Positions 21,201 to 24,046 of a stretch of 24,046 nucleotides of DNA are shown piece after piece. Within the stretch, counting starts at the first letter, position 1. Every line of letters begins with the position of its first letter. A program made the position numbers and the translations under genes. Origin of the DNA: Apostichopus californicus (Eukaryota > Echinodermata > Holothuroidea > Aspidochirotida > Stichopodidae). A model generated the notes under the pieces. That model worked only from the letters and a program-made list of their open reading frames with translations. It ran no database searches and was not told the DNA's origin. The DNA lies in the NCBI GenBank assembly GCA_020650975.1, contig JAIPMN010031240.1, forward strand, positions 1 to 24,046. Reading direction: 5' to 3'.

Positions 21201-23497
21201 CCATTTAGTAAAGACATAATTTCGTTTTTATCTTCGTTGTTCGTCTGTCTTCAGAATGCAGACCAGTGCACAGACTGCAAGAATTTCTTCCAAGATGTTT
21301 CAACAATGCTCAACACTCCTGCAGTCCAAGTATGTTCCTATTCTGTTCTTTCTTCATTGGCAATATATTTTGTTTGGTTGCTCCCTCAAGTCCCTATCAA
21401 ATTTAAATCTTTTTGGTTTCCTTAAAATCGATCATTAACCTTGTGCAACACTATTAGTAAAAGTTCAATTTTGAACAATCTCTCTACTCAGGTAAATATT
21501 TCTTTTGATAGTAGATTCAACACGATCTCTGTGAATTATCCACCACTGATCGAACACTACCATTATCTGTCAACAGGCTGTGTGTGAGTCTATGAGGCTC
21601 ACTGCAGCAAGTAGCCCAGATCTAATTTACATAATACCGAAAATATATCCACCTTTCATACCGTTATAGTGATGGAGATTTTACTGTTTTGGTTGCAGAG
21701 TGCTTAGATTAGACCTGTGTTAATTATCTAGATTTACCTGCCAATTATCCAGACCTACCAGTAAATCCAGACAACTCTAAGCAAATTCAAGAGATATATT
21801 CAGCAAATTACCCTAGTTTTTCCAAGATTTTACTTAGACCCTACCATAAATTTCCCCCAAATTTCCTCGTTCTTTATCGGTTTGGCGTGTGTTGTTACAG
21901 GTTGTCATGAAAAGACAGACTGCGAAGGTTTTAATCAGCTTTAAAAATATAAAAAAACAACTCTTTACAAACTGACCTTTTTTTTTAATTCACTTCTCCA
22001 AACTTTGCAGCAACAAATTCTTCAAGAGATTGAAACACTCTGCAACGATCTCGGCCCAAGCATCGGCCCTCAGTGTCAACAATACGTCTCAGAATATGGA
22101 CCGCTGGCCATTAACTTCTTACTGCAATATTTGGTGAGTTTATCGTAATCATTGATGATAATGTTTATCTGTGAACCACCTTAGGGAAACGGAAATTATG
22201 GAAAAGCCTAGCCGTCATGATTTGTTAATGGTACATGTACATCAATTGATTTGCACTGAAGGTTCATTGGAGAACCAAACTCTTTAAACAAGCCTAAGGG
22301 TTTCTGAAGGTCAAAGGTCAATCGTCTATCAAGTTAATGATAAAGTTTCTGGTCTGTTTAAGTCCTCGCCCTCAGACAATTTCAAAATGAACCTTTTTCT
22401 TTAAGAAATGGAAAGATTCTATTTTCTTCTCTCTCTCTCTCTTTGGTATTTGGTCTCTGTAACATTTTCATCTTTGAGTGATGTTACTTTTTGGTTATTC
22501 TGCCTATTTTCTCTCAATTTCCAGGATCCAACAGCTGTTTGTGGTGACATCGGCTTCTGCCCCTCCGTAACCAGACCACCAATGAATCTTGTGAAGGAGG
22601 TAAAGGGTGTTCTTTCTTTCCTAGAAAAAGTGTTTACACCAGGAACGTTTTCTCGTTTTTCTATGAGTTAATGGAAACGTTTGGGTGGATTAAGTCTTTC
22701 CTGATCTTTACTGTTTGTAACAAGGGACAACAGTAGTTAAGAATGTATGCCTGCTAATAGAAGAATGTAGAGTTAAGTTGTCACAAGCGTTCAGATGGTA
22801 TTCAGCGTAATGGTACACCTGCTCGCAAATGGCAAAATTTATGTTCTGAGCAATTAACAAGTAAAAGTTAAACACAACTTTTGTTGTTCATCTTTTGAAA
22901 CAGGTTGTCATTACATTTTTGTACTCTCTGTTGTTTTGTGATGGGATTTGCAAACATTACACAATGCAAATACCAGCATTAAATTCATTTATGTTATGTT
23001 CAAAGAAGTTGCTGGTTGCTATGCATGTTTTGTAACTATGGTAACACCATTAAGTAAAGACATAATTTTGTTTTTATCTTTGTTGTTCGTCTGTCCTCAG
23101 AATGCAGACCAGTGCACAGACTGCAAGAATTTCATCCAAGATGTTTCAACAATGCTCAACACTCCTTCGGTCCAAGTATGTTGCTTTTCTGTTTTTCGTC
23201 ATTGGCAATATATTTTGTTTGGTTGCTCCCTCAAGTCACAATCAAATTTAAAACCTTCTCGTTTTCCTTAAATTTTTTAAATTGGTAGAAAATCGATTGG
23301 TTAAACTTTGTGATCAACTAAAAGTAAAAAATATGAACATTAACAAATAACTTCAAACTACATTTTACTTTCAGCAAATGATTATTCAGGATATTGAGAA
23401 CATCTGTAACAGTCTAGGTCCAAGCATCGGCCCTCAGTGCCAGCAATACGTCTCAGAATATGGATCCTTGGTTATTAACTTCCTCCTGGGATATTTG
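198..23497 (+). CDS. PSAP: Prosaposin-like multi-saposin precursor gene, internal part (27 exons, both ends outside window)
   Basis: The spliced exons encode 817 residues made of repeated saposin B-type domains: eight complete, plus one C-terminal and one N-terminal fragment. By family knowledge, such precursors go to lysosomes and are cut by cathepsins into small six-cysteine proteins that present sphingolipids to hydrolases; the disulfides pair Cys1-6, 2-5 and 3-4. Seen directly: six Cys per domain, C-x-D-C openings, 'LCNDLGP' helices, '(D/N)P..(I/V/F)C...G.C' closings and GT-AG phase-0 introns throughout. No signal peptide, saposin A-type end domain or stop codon is visible, so the gene continues on both sides. 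Vertebrate prosaposin has four saposin domains and Drosophila Saposin-related has eight, so at least ten is a large array. Orthology to PSAP is inferred; a lineage-specific saposin-like paralogue is possible. Confidence 0.93.
276..1757 (+). other. Intron 1 (1482 bp)
   Basis: AT-rich, with no exon-like segment. It holds the 630 bp inverted-repeat element at 1061-1690 and a short TA run near 1124-1136. Confidence 0.75.
1061..1690. mobile_element. MITE-like element with perfect 20-bp terminal inverted repeats
   Basis: The left end (1061-1080, TTTAAAGCAGCATTTTGCGT) is the exact reverse complement of the right end (1671-1690). Both ends include TTAA (1062-1065 and 1686-1689), which may be a TTAA target duplication flanking a 15-bp terminal repeat. 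Homology fades quickly inside the arms. The 630 bp interior has no transposase reading frame, so this looks like a non-autonomous DNA transposon. The superfamily is not certain: TTAA suggests piggyBac-like, but a TA duplication is also readable. Confidence 0.8.
1758..1829 (+). CDS. Exon 2: domain B, a-type exon
   Basis: 24 codons, acceptor tttttcag, donor gtgaga. It opens NDPCSDCKAF, with Cys1 and Cys2 in C-x-D-C, and ends SNSSVQ. N-S-S is a usable N-glycosylation sequon at the position where saposins are usually glycosylated. Confidence 0.95.
1830..2368 (+). other. Intron 2 (539 bp)
   Basis: Holds the dispersed repeat beginning near 2091; otherwise unremarkable AT-rich intron ending in ttttctag. 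Confidence 0.75.
2091..2210 (+). repeat. Dispersed repeat, copy 1 (TAA-rich head, 'tatagccctttacac' core)
   Basis: A run of (TAA)n-like sequence is followed by 'tttatatagccctttacac' and 'ctcaaagccctttacag'. A second copy in the same orientation lies at about 12231. The simple TAA head plus conserved core resembles SINE-type or simple-repeat-anchored elements abundant in marine invertebrates. The 3' limit is a guess. Confidence 0.65.
2369..2488 (+). CDS. Exon 3: domain B, b-type exon
   Basis: 40 codons, acceptor ttttctag, donor gtaagg. Begins KMIIEDLENFCNDLG (Cys3), then APQCQEYVEQYGSLV (Cys4) and a hydrophobic end SLILQYF. This matches helices 2 to 4 of saposin B-type folds. Confidence 0.96.
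2489..2916 (+). other. Intron 3 (428 bp)
   Basis: AT-rich with A- and T-runs; no exon-like segment seen. Ends gtcacag. Confidence 0.7.
2917..2967 (+). CDS. Exon 4: domain B, c-type exon (shortest)
   Basis: 17 codons, acceptor tgtcacag, donor gtaagt. Reads DPNMICSSIGFCKSEEM: Cys5, Cys6 and only a five-residue tail. At 51 nt it is the shortest c exon here, so domains B and C are joined by a short linker contributed mostly by exon 5. Confidence 0.94.
2968..3697 (+). other. Intron 4 (730 bp)
   Basis: AT-rich; contains a G-rich stretch 'gggggtggtgggggatg' near 3375. No exon or repeat otherwise recognised. Confidence 0.7.
3698..3781 (+). CDS. Exon 5: domain C, a-type exon
   Basis: 28 codons, acceptor tgtttttag, donor gtgagt. 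The linker VMASFDV precedes CTDCKTYMGD (Cys1, Cys2); the end is NNPSVQ. The Asn residues remain, but N-P-S cannot be glycosylated because of the proline. Confidence 0.94.
3782..4496 (+). other. Intron 5 (715 bp)
   Basis: Contains the two-copy 123-bp tandem duplication at 3965-4200. The 3' end is a long pyrimidine tract before tgtcag at 4496. Confidence 0.7.
3965..4200 (+). repeat. Tandem duplication, two copies of about 123 bp
   Basis: 'gctggttgggtgtgctacag' starts at 3965 and again at 4088 with the same following sequence (tgctaaatgaagtg), and 'ctaactgacgtc' / 'ttaactgacgtc' recur near each copy's end. The second copy is diverged and slightly shorter. It lies wholly within an intron. Confidence 0.8.
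4497..4613 (+). CDS. Exon 6: domain C, b-type exon, diverged
   Basis: 39 codons (one shorter than most), acceptor cttgtcag, donor gtaagc. QSVMKQVTSICKLLKLSDNC holds Cys3 and Cys4; DQVVSEYGPM then MLVQYL follow. It lacks the 'NDLGP.GPQC' loop of the main group, so domain C belongs with the diverged subset. Confidence 0.93.
4852..4914 (+). CDS. Exon 7: domain C, c-type exon
   Basis: 21 codons, acceptor ctttttag, donor gtaaga. NPESFCKEIGVC carries Cys5 and Cys6; the tail ASETIPEAL leads into the next linker. The intron before it is only 238 bp. Confidence 0.93.
4915..5586 (+). other. Intron 7 (672 bp) with C-rich tract
   Basis: No exon seen. A pyrimidine-only C-rich tract at about 5385-5417 gives G-runs on the minus strand. 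Confidence 0.7.
5587..5667 (+). CDS. Exon 8: domain D, a-type exon
   Basis: 27 codons, acceptor ttctcatag, donor gtaaga. PEPGDLCTDCQSFVKDF carries Cys1 and Cys2, ending NNYTIQ. N-Y-T is an intact N-glycosylation sequon at the usual saposin position. Confidence 0.95.
5668..6098 (+). other. Intron 8 (431 bp)
   Basis: No exon-like segment on the + strand. A minus-strand open frame across this intron and exon 9 has no recognisable content. Confidence 0.7.
6099..6218 (+). CDS. Exon 9: domain D, b-type exon, diverged
   Basis: 40 codons, acceptor ttattcag, donor gtaagt. EKFLKDIEVLCKYVPNYSSD then CKMYIQQYGALV supply Cys3 and Cys4; it ends VIAGLI. N-Y-S is a second sequon within the same domain. The 'FL.D..V.CKY' start resembles exon 18 (domain G), so D and G are probably related. 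Confidence 0.94.
6219..7053 (+). other. Intron 9 (835 bp)
   Basis: Holds the 154-bp tandem duplication at 6435-6741; the rest is AT-rich and ends in a long T-tract and ttgcag. Confidence 0.7.
6435..6741 (+). repeat. Tandem duplication, two copies of about 154 bp
   Basis: 'ttctagcctaacacactg' begins at 6442 and again at 6596, and both copies run to 'tctgcagaggttcagc'. By eye about 12 of 154 positions differ. Each copy contains a small CTGCAG..CTGCAG palindromic section (gctgcagc.tcactgcagc). Confidence 0.9.
7054..7149 (+). CDS. Exon 10: domain D, c-type exon with longest linker
   Basis: 32 codons (96 nt, the longest c exon), acceptor ttgttgcag, donor gtaagt. NPKTVCTDIGLC holds Cys5 and Cys6, then a basic, proline-rich linker (GERSPRPTLPKLPVEVLKA). 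This may be a cleavage-prone hinge between domains D and E. Confidence 0.95.
7264..7278. repeat. Poly-G run (15 G)
   Basis: Fifteen consecutive G in the 299-bp intron after exon 10, followed by a short direct repeat of 'gaggaacattaggacat'. The length may be unreliable in assembly. Confidence 0.8.
7449..7529 (+). CDS. Exon 11: domain E, a-type exon
   Basis: 27 codons, acceptor ttccccag, donor gtaaac. LAPNDVCADCKNLFQDV carries Cys1 and Cys2; it ends SDPAVQ. Here the glycosylation Asn itself is replaced (S-D-P). Confidence 0.95.
7530..9322 (+). other. Intron 11 (1793 bp)
   Basis: AT-rich. It contains small dispersed duplications (8717-8748 with 8808-8839; 8753-8807 with 9051-9105). One weak alternative terminal exon candidate is at 8177-8266, treated under findings. 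Confidence 0.65.
8717..9105 (+). repeat. Cluster of short duplicated segments
   Basis: 'ctttaatttcctgtt.agtc' with the following 'cttaaaaacagc' occurs at 8717 and 8808. The 55-bp stretch starting 'aattagccttaagaacagtt' occurs at 8753 and again at 9051, offset 298 bp. These look like local duplication or remains of a dispersed element. Confidence 0.75.
9323..9442 (+). CDS. Exon 12: domain E, b-type exon
   Basis: 40 codons, acceptor tgttcgtag, donor gtgagt. KMVLGEIELLCNDLGPFG then PQCKTYVDQYGPLV carry Cys3 and Cys4, ending FLLQYI. A typical member of the main sequence group. Confidence 0.96.
9443..10208 (+). other. Intron 12 (766 bp)
   Basis: Contains imperfect short repeats of 'caatgtg.aatca' near 9770-9835, a C-rich run near 9967-9984 and a 16-A run at 10046-10061. 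No exon seen. Confidence 0.7.
10209..10277 (+). CDS. Exon 13: domain E, c-type exon
   Basis: 23 codons, acceptor tctcacag, donor gtaagt. DPDAICSEVGLC carries Cys5 and Cys6; the linker is SADLPQSPAKV. Confidence 0.95.
10278..11282 (+). other. Intron 13 (1005 bp)
   Basis: AT-rich, with many 'gtaac'/'gttac' motifs in both orientations between 10515 and 11240, and a long hairpin at 11104-11152. It may be a decayed inverted-repeat element; no exon seen. Confidence 0.65.
11104..11152. repeat. Long near-perfect hairpin (24-nt arms, 1-nt loop)
   Basis: The left arm 11104-11127 (atacacttacttaaag...) pairs with 11129-11152 with one mismatch by eye, around a single C at 11128. It is a cruciform-like palindrome inside intron 13. 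Confidence 0.85.
11283..11357 (+). CDS. Exon 14: domain F, a-type exon
   Basis: 25 codons, acceptor tttcgtag, donor gtatgt. NADMCADCKAFFTDV carries Cys1 and Cys2, ending LNTPQVQ. The Asn is kept, but the N-T-P context lacks the S/T at +2. Confidence 0.95.
12231..12380 (+). repeat. Dispersed repeat, copy 2
   Basis: A (TAA)n-like head, then 'tatatagcgctttacatc' and 'ctcaaagcacttcacag', matching the copy near 2091 in order and orientation. It runs into an A-rich section with three imperfect copies of 'ctaaaaatattacag'. The right boundary is uncertain. Confidence 0.65.
12974..12997. repeat. (CTAT)n microsatellite
   Basis: ctctatctatctatctctat and neighbours, imperfect tetranucleotide repeat in intron 14. 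Confidence 0.8.
13541..13598. repeat. (TA)n microsatellite with unresolved bases
   Basis: An uninterrupted TA run, except for NNN at 13570-13572. The true length is unknown; the N bases mark an unresolved point in the assembly. Confidence 0.95.
13713..13976 (+). repeat. Minisatellite, 12 copies of a 22-bp unit
   Basis: Twelve head-to-tail 22-bp units built on 'ttcaagttaggga', then gccc or cccc, then attc, totalling exactly 264 bp. Two main variants (gagccc and gacccc) are interspersed; units 2, 8, 9 and 10 carry further changes. It ends 98 bp before the exon 15 start. Confidence 0.95.
14075..14197 (+). CDS. Exon 15: domain F, b-type exon
   Basis: 41 codons, acceptor tctttcag, donor gtaagt. 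QMILQEIESLCNDLGPSIG then PQCTQYVTEYGPLV carry Cys3 and Cys4, ending FILQYL. It has one more loop residue (Ser-Ile) than exon 12, shared with exons 21, 24 and 27, which marks a common later ancestry. Confidence 0.96.
14198..14622 (+). other. Intron 15 (425 bp)
   Basis: AT-rich; no exon-like segment or repeat recognised. Confidence 0.7.
14623..14712 (+). CDS. Exon 16: domain F, c-type exon
   Basis: 30 codons, acceptor tttttacag, donor gtaagt. DPTSICGDIGFCTGVNTVRP carries Cys5 and Cys6. It ends with an unusually hydrophobic linker, LAFTAVKTIL, that could extend helix 5 or form an amphipathic segment. Confidence 0.95.
14713..15735 (+). other. Intron 16 (1023 bp)
   Basis: Contains a small hairpin at 14762-14785 (gcgcact/agtgcgc). 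No exon or transposon recognised. Confidence 0.7.
15736..15825 (+). CDS. Exon 17: domain G, a-type exon
   Basis: 30 codons (the longest a exon), acceptor ttcttcag, donor gtaaga. KMPTVAGDLCTDCKNLVNDA carries Cys1 and Cys2; it ends KNATVQ, and N-A-T is an intact sequon. The internal ATG is not a start: the frame is open to the acceptor and the domain series runs through it. Confidence 0.95.
15826..17042 (+). other. Intron 17 (1217 bp)
   Basis: More than half is the satellite at 15834-16575. The remainder, 16576-17042, is AT-rich without visible features. Confidence 0.75.
15834..16575. repeat. Degenerate satellite of TATC/CATATG motifs
   Basis: Dense imperfect repetition of 'ctacatatgatattgatat' and 'ctatatctatagctac', with embedded pure TA runs (16476-16497). 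At the left end 'cagtcagtgg.atagtgtagg' recurs at about 15838, 15913 and 15997. Units vary in length, so the array looks old and shuffled. Confidence 0.85.
17043..17162 (+). CDS. Exon 18: domain G, b-type exon, diverged
   Basis: 40 codons, acceptor taccacag, donor gtgagt. KMFLNDLAVVCKYFGG, then SECKDLIMEYGPLL, supply Cys3 and Cys4; it ends YIAAYI. It is unlike the main group and closest to exon 9 (domain D). Confidence 0.94.
17163..19427 (+). other. Intron 18 (2265 bp), by far the longest b-c intron
   Basis: Includes the candidate microexon 18177-18197 and a small hairpin at 18367-18395 (tcgacgg/ccgtcga). No transposon recognised. If the microexon is used, this splits into introns of 1014 and 1230 bp. 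Confidence 0.65.
18177..18197 (+). CDS. Candidate 21-nt in-frame microexon within domain G
   Basis: A strong pyrimidine-rich acceptor (ctctctcattcag) and a consensus donor (gtaagt) enclose exactly seven codons, KGQNGIV, in phase 0 with no stop. Inclusion would insert seven residues between helix 4 (AAYI) and the DPTTIC loop. This is the position at which vertebrate PSAP carries its 9-nt alternative exon 8. It is inferred from splice signals only. Confidence 0.5.
19428..19484 (+). CDS. Exon 19: domain G, c-type exon
   Basis: 19 codons, acceptor cttgtag, donor gtaagg. DPTTICDDIGLC supplies Cys5 and Cys6, followed by the short linker PAVTVTL. Confidence 0.95.
19559..19598 (+). repeat. G-rich repeat with quadruplex potential
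   Basis: Four or more runs of 4-5 G separated by A or AA ('aggggagggggaaggggg' and similar) on the transcribed RNA strand, 75 bp into the 327-bp intron after exon 19. Confidence 0.8.
19812..19886 (+). CDS. Exon 20: domain H, a-type exon
   Basis: 25 codons, acceptor cattttcag, donor gtaaat. KADQCADCKNFLQDV carries Cys1 and Cys2, ending NNPSTQ (no usable sequon because of Pro). The left edge of the 1.6-kb duplication falls inside this exon at 19861. Confidence 0.96.
19887..20422 (+). other. Intron 20 (536 bp)
   Basis: Duplicated as 21492-22010. No further feature. Confidence 0.75.
20423..20545 (+). CDS. Exon 21: domain H, b-type exon
   Basis: 41 codons, acceptor tttgcag, donor gtgagt. QQILQEIETLCNDLGPSLG then PQCQQYVSEYGPLA carry Cys3 and Cys4, ending FLLQYL. 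Twin of exon 24, with one amino-acid change (Leu/Ile in the GPS.G loop). Confidence 0.97.
20930..21004 (+). CDS. Exon 22: domain H, c-type exon
   Basis: 25 codons, acceptor tttccag, donor gtaaag. DPTAVCGDIGFC carries Cys5 and Cys6; the linker is PSITRPPMKLVKE. Reading through the donor would add 17 codons before a TGA. Confidence 0.96.
21255..21329 (+). CDS. Exon 23: domain I, a-type exon
   Basis: 25 codons, acceptor gtcttcag, donor gtatgt. NADQCTDCKNFFQDV carries Cys1 and Cys2, ending LNTPAVQ without a sequon. The last codon is CAA rather than CAG. Confidence 0.96.
21330..22010 (+). other. Intron 23 (681 bp), contains duplication junction
   Basis: The join between copy 1 and copy 2 of the segmental duplication is at about 21465/21466, with a fossil half-exon just after it. 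Confidence 0.8.
21466..21491 (+). pseudogene. Fossil 3' half of an a-type exon at the duplication junction
   Basis: These 26 bases match 19861-19886, the end of exon 20, with one mismatch (ctc for ccc), and are followed by the same donor gtaaat. No acceptor or C-x-D-C start precedes them, so the piece should be skipped. Inclusion from the nearest upstream AG would break the frame. Confidence 0.9.
22011..22133 (+). CDS. Exon 24: domain I, b-type exon
   Basis: 41 codons, acceptor tttgcag, donor gtgagt. Near-identical to exon 21 (2 of 123 bases differ), with GPSIG in the loop as in exons 15 and 27. Supplies Cys3 and Cys4. Confidence 0.97.
22134..22524 (+). other. Intron 24 (391 bp)
   Basis: Homologous to intron 21 (20546-20929); includes a short CT repeat near 22429-22441. 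Confidence 0.75.
22525..22599 (+). CDS. Exon 25: domain I, c-type exon
   Basis: 25 codons, acceptor tttccag, donor gtaaag. DPTAVCGDIGFC carries Cys5 and Cys6; the linker is PSVTRPPMNLVKE. Differs from exon 22 at four bases (Ile/Val and Lys/Asn changes). Confidence 0.96.
22600..23100 (+). other. Intron 25 (501 bp)
   Basis: Twice the length of its duplicate partner (250 bp at 21005-21254) owing to about 50- and 200-bp extra segments. The extra sequence has no recognisable ends. Confidence 0.7.
23101..23175 (+). CDS. Exon 26: domain J, a-type exon
   Basis: 25 codons, acceptor tgtcctcag, donor gtatgt. NADQCTDCKNFIQDV carries Cys1 and Cys2, ending LNTPSVQ. Twin of exon 23 with three base changes (Phe/Ile and Ala/Ser). 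Confidence 0.96.
23375..23497 (+). CDS. Exon 27: domain J, b-type exon (last in window)
   Basis: 41 codons, acceptor actttcag, donor gtaaga. QMIIQDIENICNSLGPSIG then PQCQQYVSEYGSLV carry Cys3 and Cys4, ending FLLGYL. It lies outside the recent duplication and is clearly more diverged. The partner c exon must lie beyond 24046. Confidence 0.96.
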
Positions 23498-24046
23498 GTA
23501 AGAACACTAACGTAAATTGTGTAATAAACAACAGAAACATTCCGCAAGATGGGTGTTATTCAAAATACATTCATAACATTTCATACAACCAACAAACAGT
23601 TTTACTCAGAAAGGGCAGAAAAAATTAATGGCTAGATCGGGGTTCTTGTGATTTCCTCAAGGTTGGGAAGTCCTGGGGCTGTACTAACGGAGCTATTAAG
23701 GTGTAAGCTGGTTATGATCCCTCTATAATCACTTGTTACCTGTGGAGTGCAGGTCAGAAAGTTCTTGGCTCTTTCAAATTTTGTTGATAATCAGTTAGTT
23801 TTTTGTTGTTAATTTACTGATATATCACAACAGAATTTGTTTCCTTAGAAGGTTCCCACCCCTTCAGAATTCTTGCCAGGTGTAGGCTTCCTTCTCTACC
23901 GTACAAAACAGTCTTTAGCTCTGCCAACGTTACTCCAGAGTGGAAATGAATAGAGTTGGTAATGTTGAGGGAGTATGGATTCCTTGGATAAATATGTCAT
24001 GTATCAAAGTGAGGTGGGAACTTGACATTTTGAGATATATATAAAT
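23498..24046 (+). other. Intron 27, 5' part (at least 549 bp)
   Basis: No c-type exon found by reading through to the end of the window; no repeat recognised. Confidence 0.7.

Larger units (their letters stand above)
19861..21465 (+). repeat. Segmental tandem duplication, copy 1 (about 1605 bp)
   Basis: Runs from the middle of exon 20 through exons 21, 22 and 23 and part of the following intron. Exon 21 differs from exon 24 at 2 of 123 positions, exon 22 from 25 at 4 of 75, and exon 23 from 26 at 3 of 75. The introns also align, with small changes. Confidence 0.93.
21466..23330 (+). repeat. Segmental tandem duplication, copy 2 (about 1.86 kb)
   Basis: Repeats copy 1 from the exon 20 fossil through exons 24, 25 and 26. 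It is longer because of about 50 extra bases just after exon 25 and about 200 extra bases at roughly 22800-23003. The right end fades near 23330. Confidence 0.9.

Noticed and set aside
22948-23271. 107-codon + strand frame starting upstream of exon 26
   Set aside because: It includes the real exon 26 but reads through both intron flanks. The tail after 23175 matches intron 23, the duplicate partner, and is not coding.
198-23497. Pore-forming saposin-like peptides (NK-lysin or amoebapore type)
   Set aside because: The C-x-D-C opening, the LGP loop and the multi-domain precursor layout fit prosaposin better; nothing in the sequence supports a lytic role.
23849-23880. 'cttag / aaggttcccacc... 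/ gtgtag' as the missing c exon of domain J
   Set aside because: It encodes no Cys5 or Cys6 and no I/VC...G.C motif, and its length is out of frame for the phase-0 cassette.

Overview
The window is an internal stretch of one intron-rich eukaryotic gene on the + strand. It encodes a long tandem array of saposin B-type domains, that is, a prosaposin-like (PSAP family) lysosomal sphingolipid-activator precursor. I assembled 27 coding exons (817 codons) between 198 and 23497. They give eight complete saposin domains (B to I below), the tail of one upstream (A) and the first two thirds of one downstream (J). The start codon, signal peptide, stop codon and 3' end all lie outside the window. AT-rich introns with canonical GT-AG ends, microsatellites, a MITE and a 'tatagc.ctttac' dispersed repeat point to an animal. 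That repeat type is common in marine invertebrate genomes, so an echinoderm or another marine deuterostome is my best guess; the species cannot be fixed from the sequence.

Layout: each domain is a cassette of three exons. Exon a (72-90 nt) carries C-x-D-C and always ends in Gln, 21 residues from the first Cys. Exon b (117-123 nt) carries Cys3 and Cys4 and the 'Y(G/x)xLV' helix. Exon c (51-96 nt) carries (D/N)P..(I/V/F)C...G.C plus the linker to the next domain. Every intron is phase 0, so whole domains can be gained or lost without a frameshift. Domain A: exon 198-275. B: 1758-2967. C: 3698-4914. D: 5587-7149. E: 7449-10277. F: 11283-14712. G: 15736-19484. H: 19812-21004. I: 21255-22599. J: 23101-23497, incomplete. 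Every complete domain has exactly six cysteines. Domains B, E, F, H, I and J form one sequence group ('LCNDLG....QC..YV..YG'); C, D and G are diverged.

Introns: a TIR-bounded 630 bp MITE (1061-1690), two dispersed-repeat copies (about 2091 and 12231), tandem duplications of 123 and 154 bp (3965-4200 and 6435-6741), a 12 x 22 bp minisatellite (13713-13976), a TA microsatellite interrupted by NNN (13541-13598), a large degenerate TATC/CATATG satellite (15834-16575) and G- or C-rich tracts.

Most notable: (1) a candidate 21-nt in-frame microexon (18177-18197) between the b and c exons of domain G, which from memory is the same place as the alternatively spliced 9-nt exon 8 of vertebrate PSAP; (2) a recent tandem duplication of about 1.6 kb (19861-21465 and 21466-~23330) that added one saposin domain and left a 26-nt fossil half-exon at its junction (21466-21491); (3) loss of the helix-1 N-glycosylation sequon by N-x-P in most domains.
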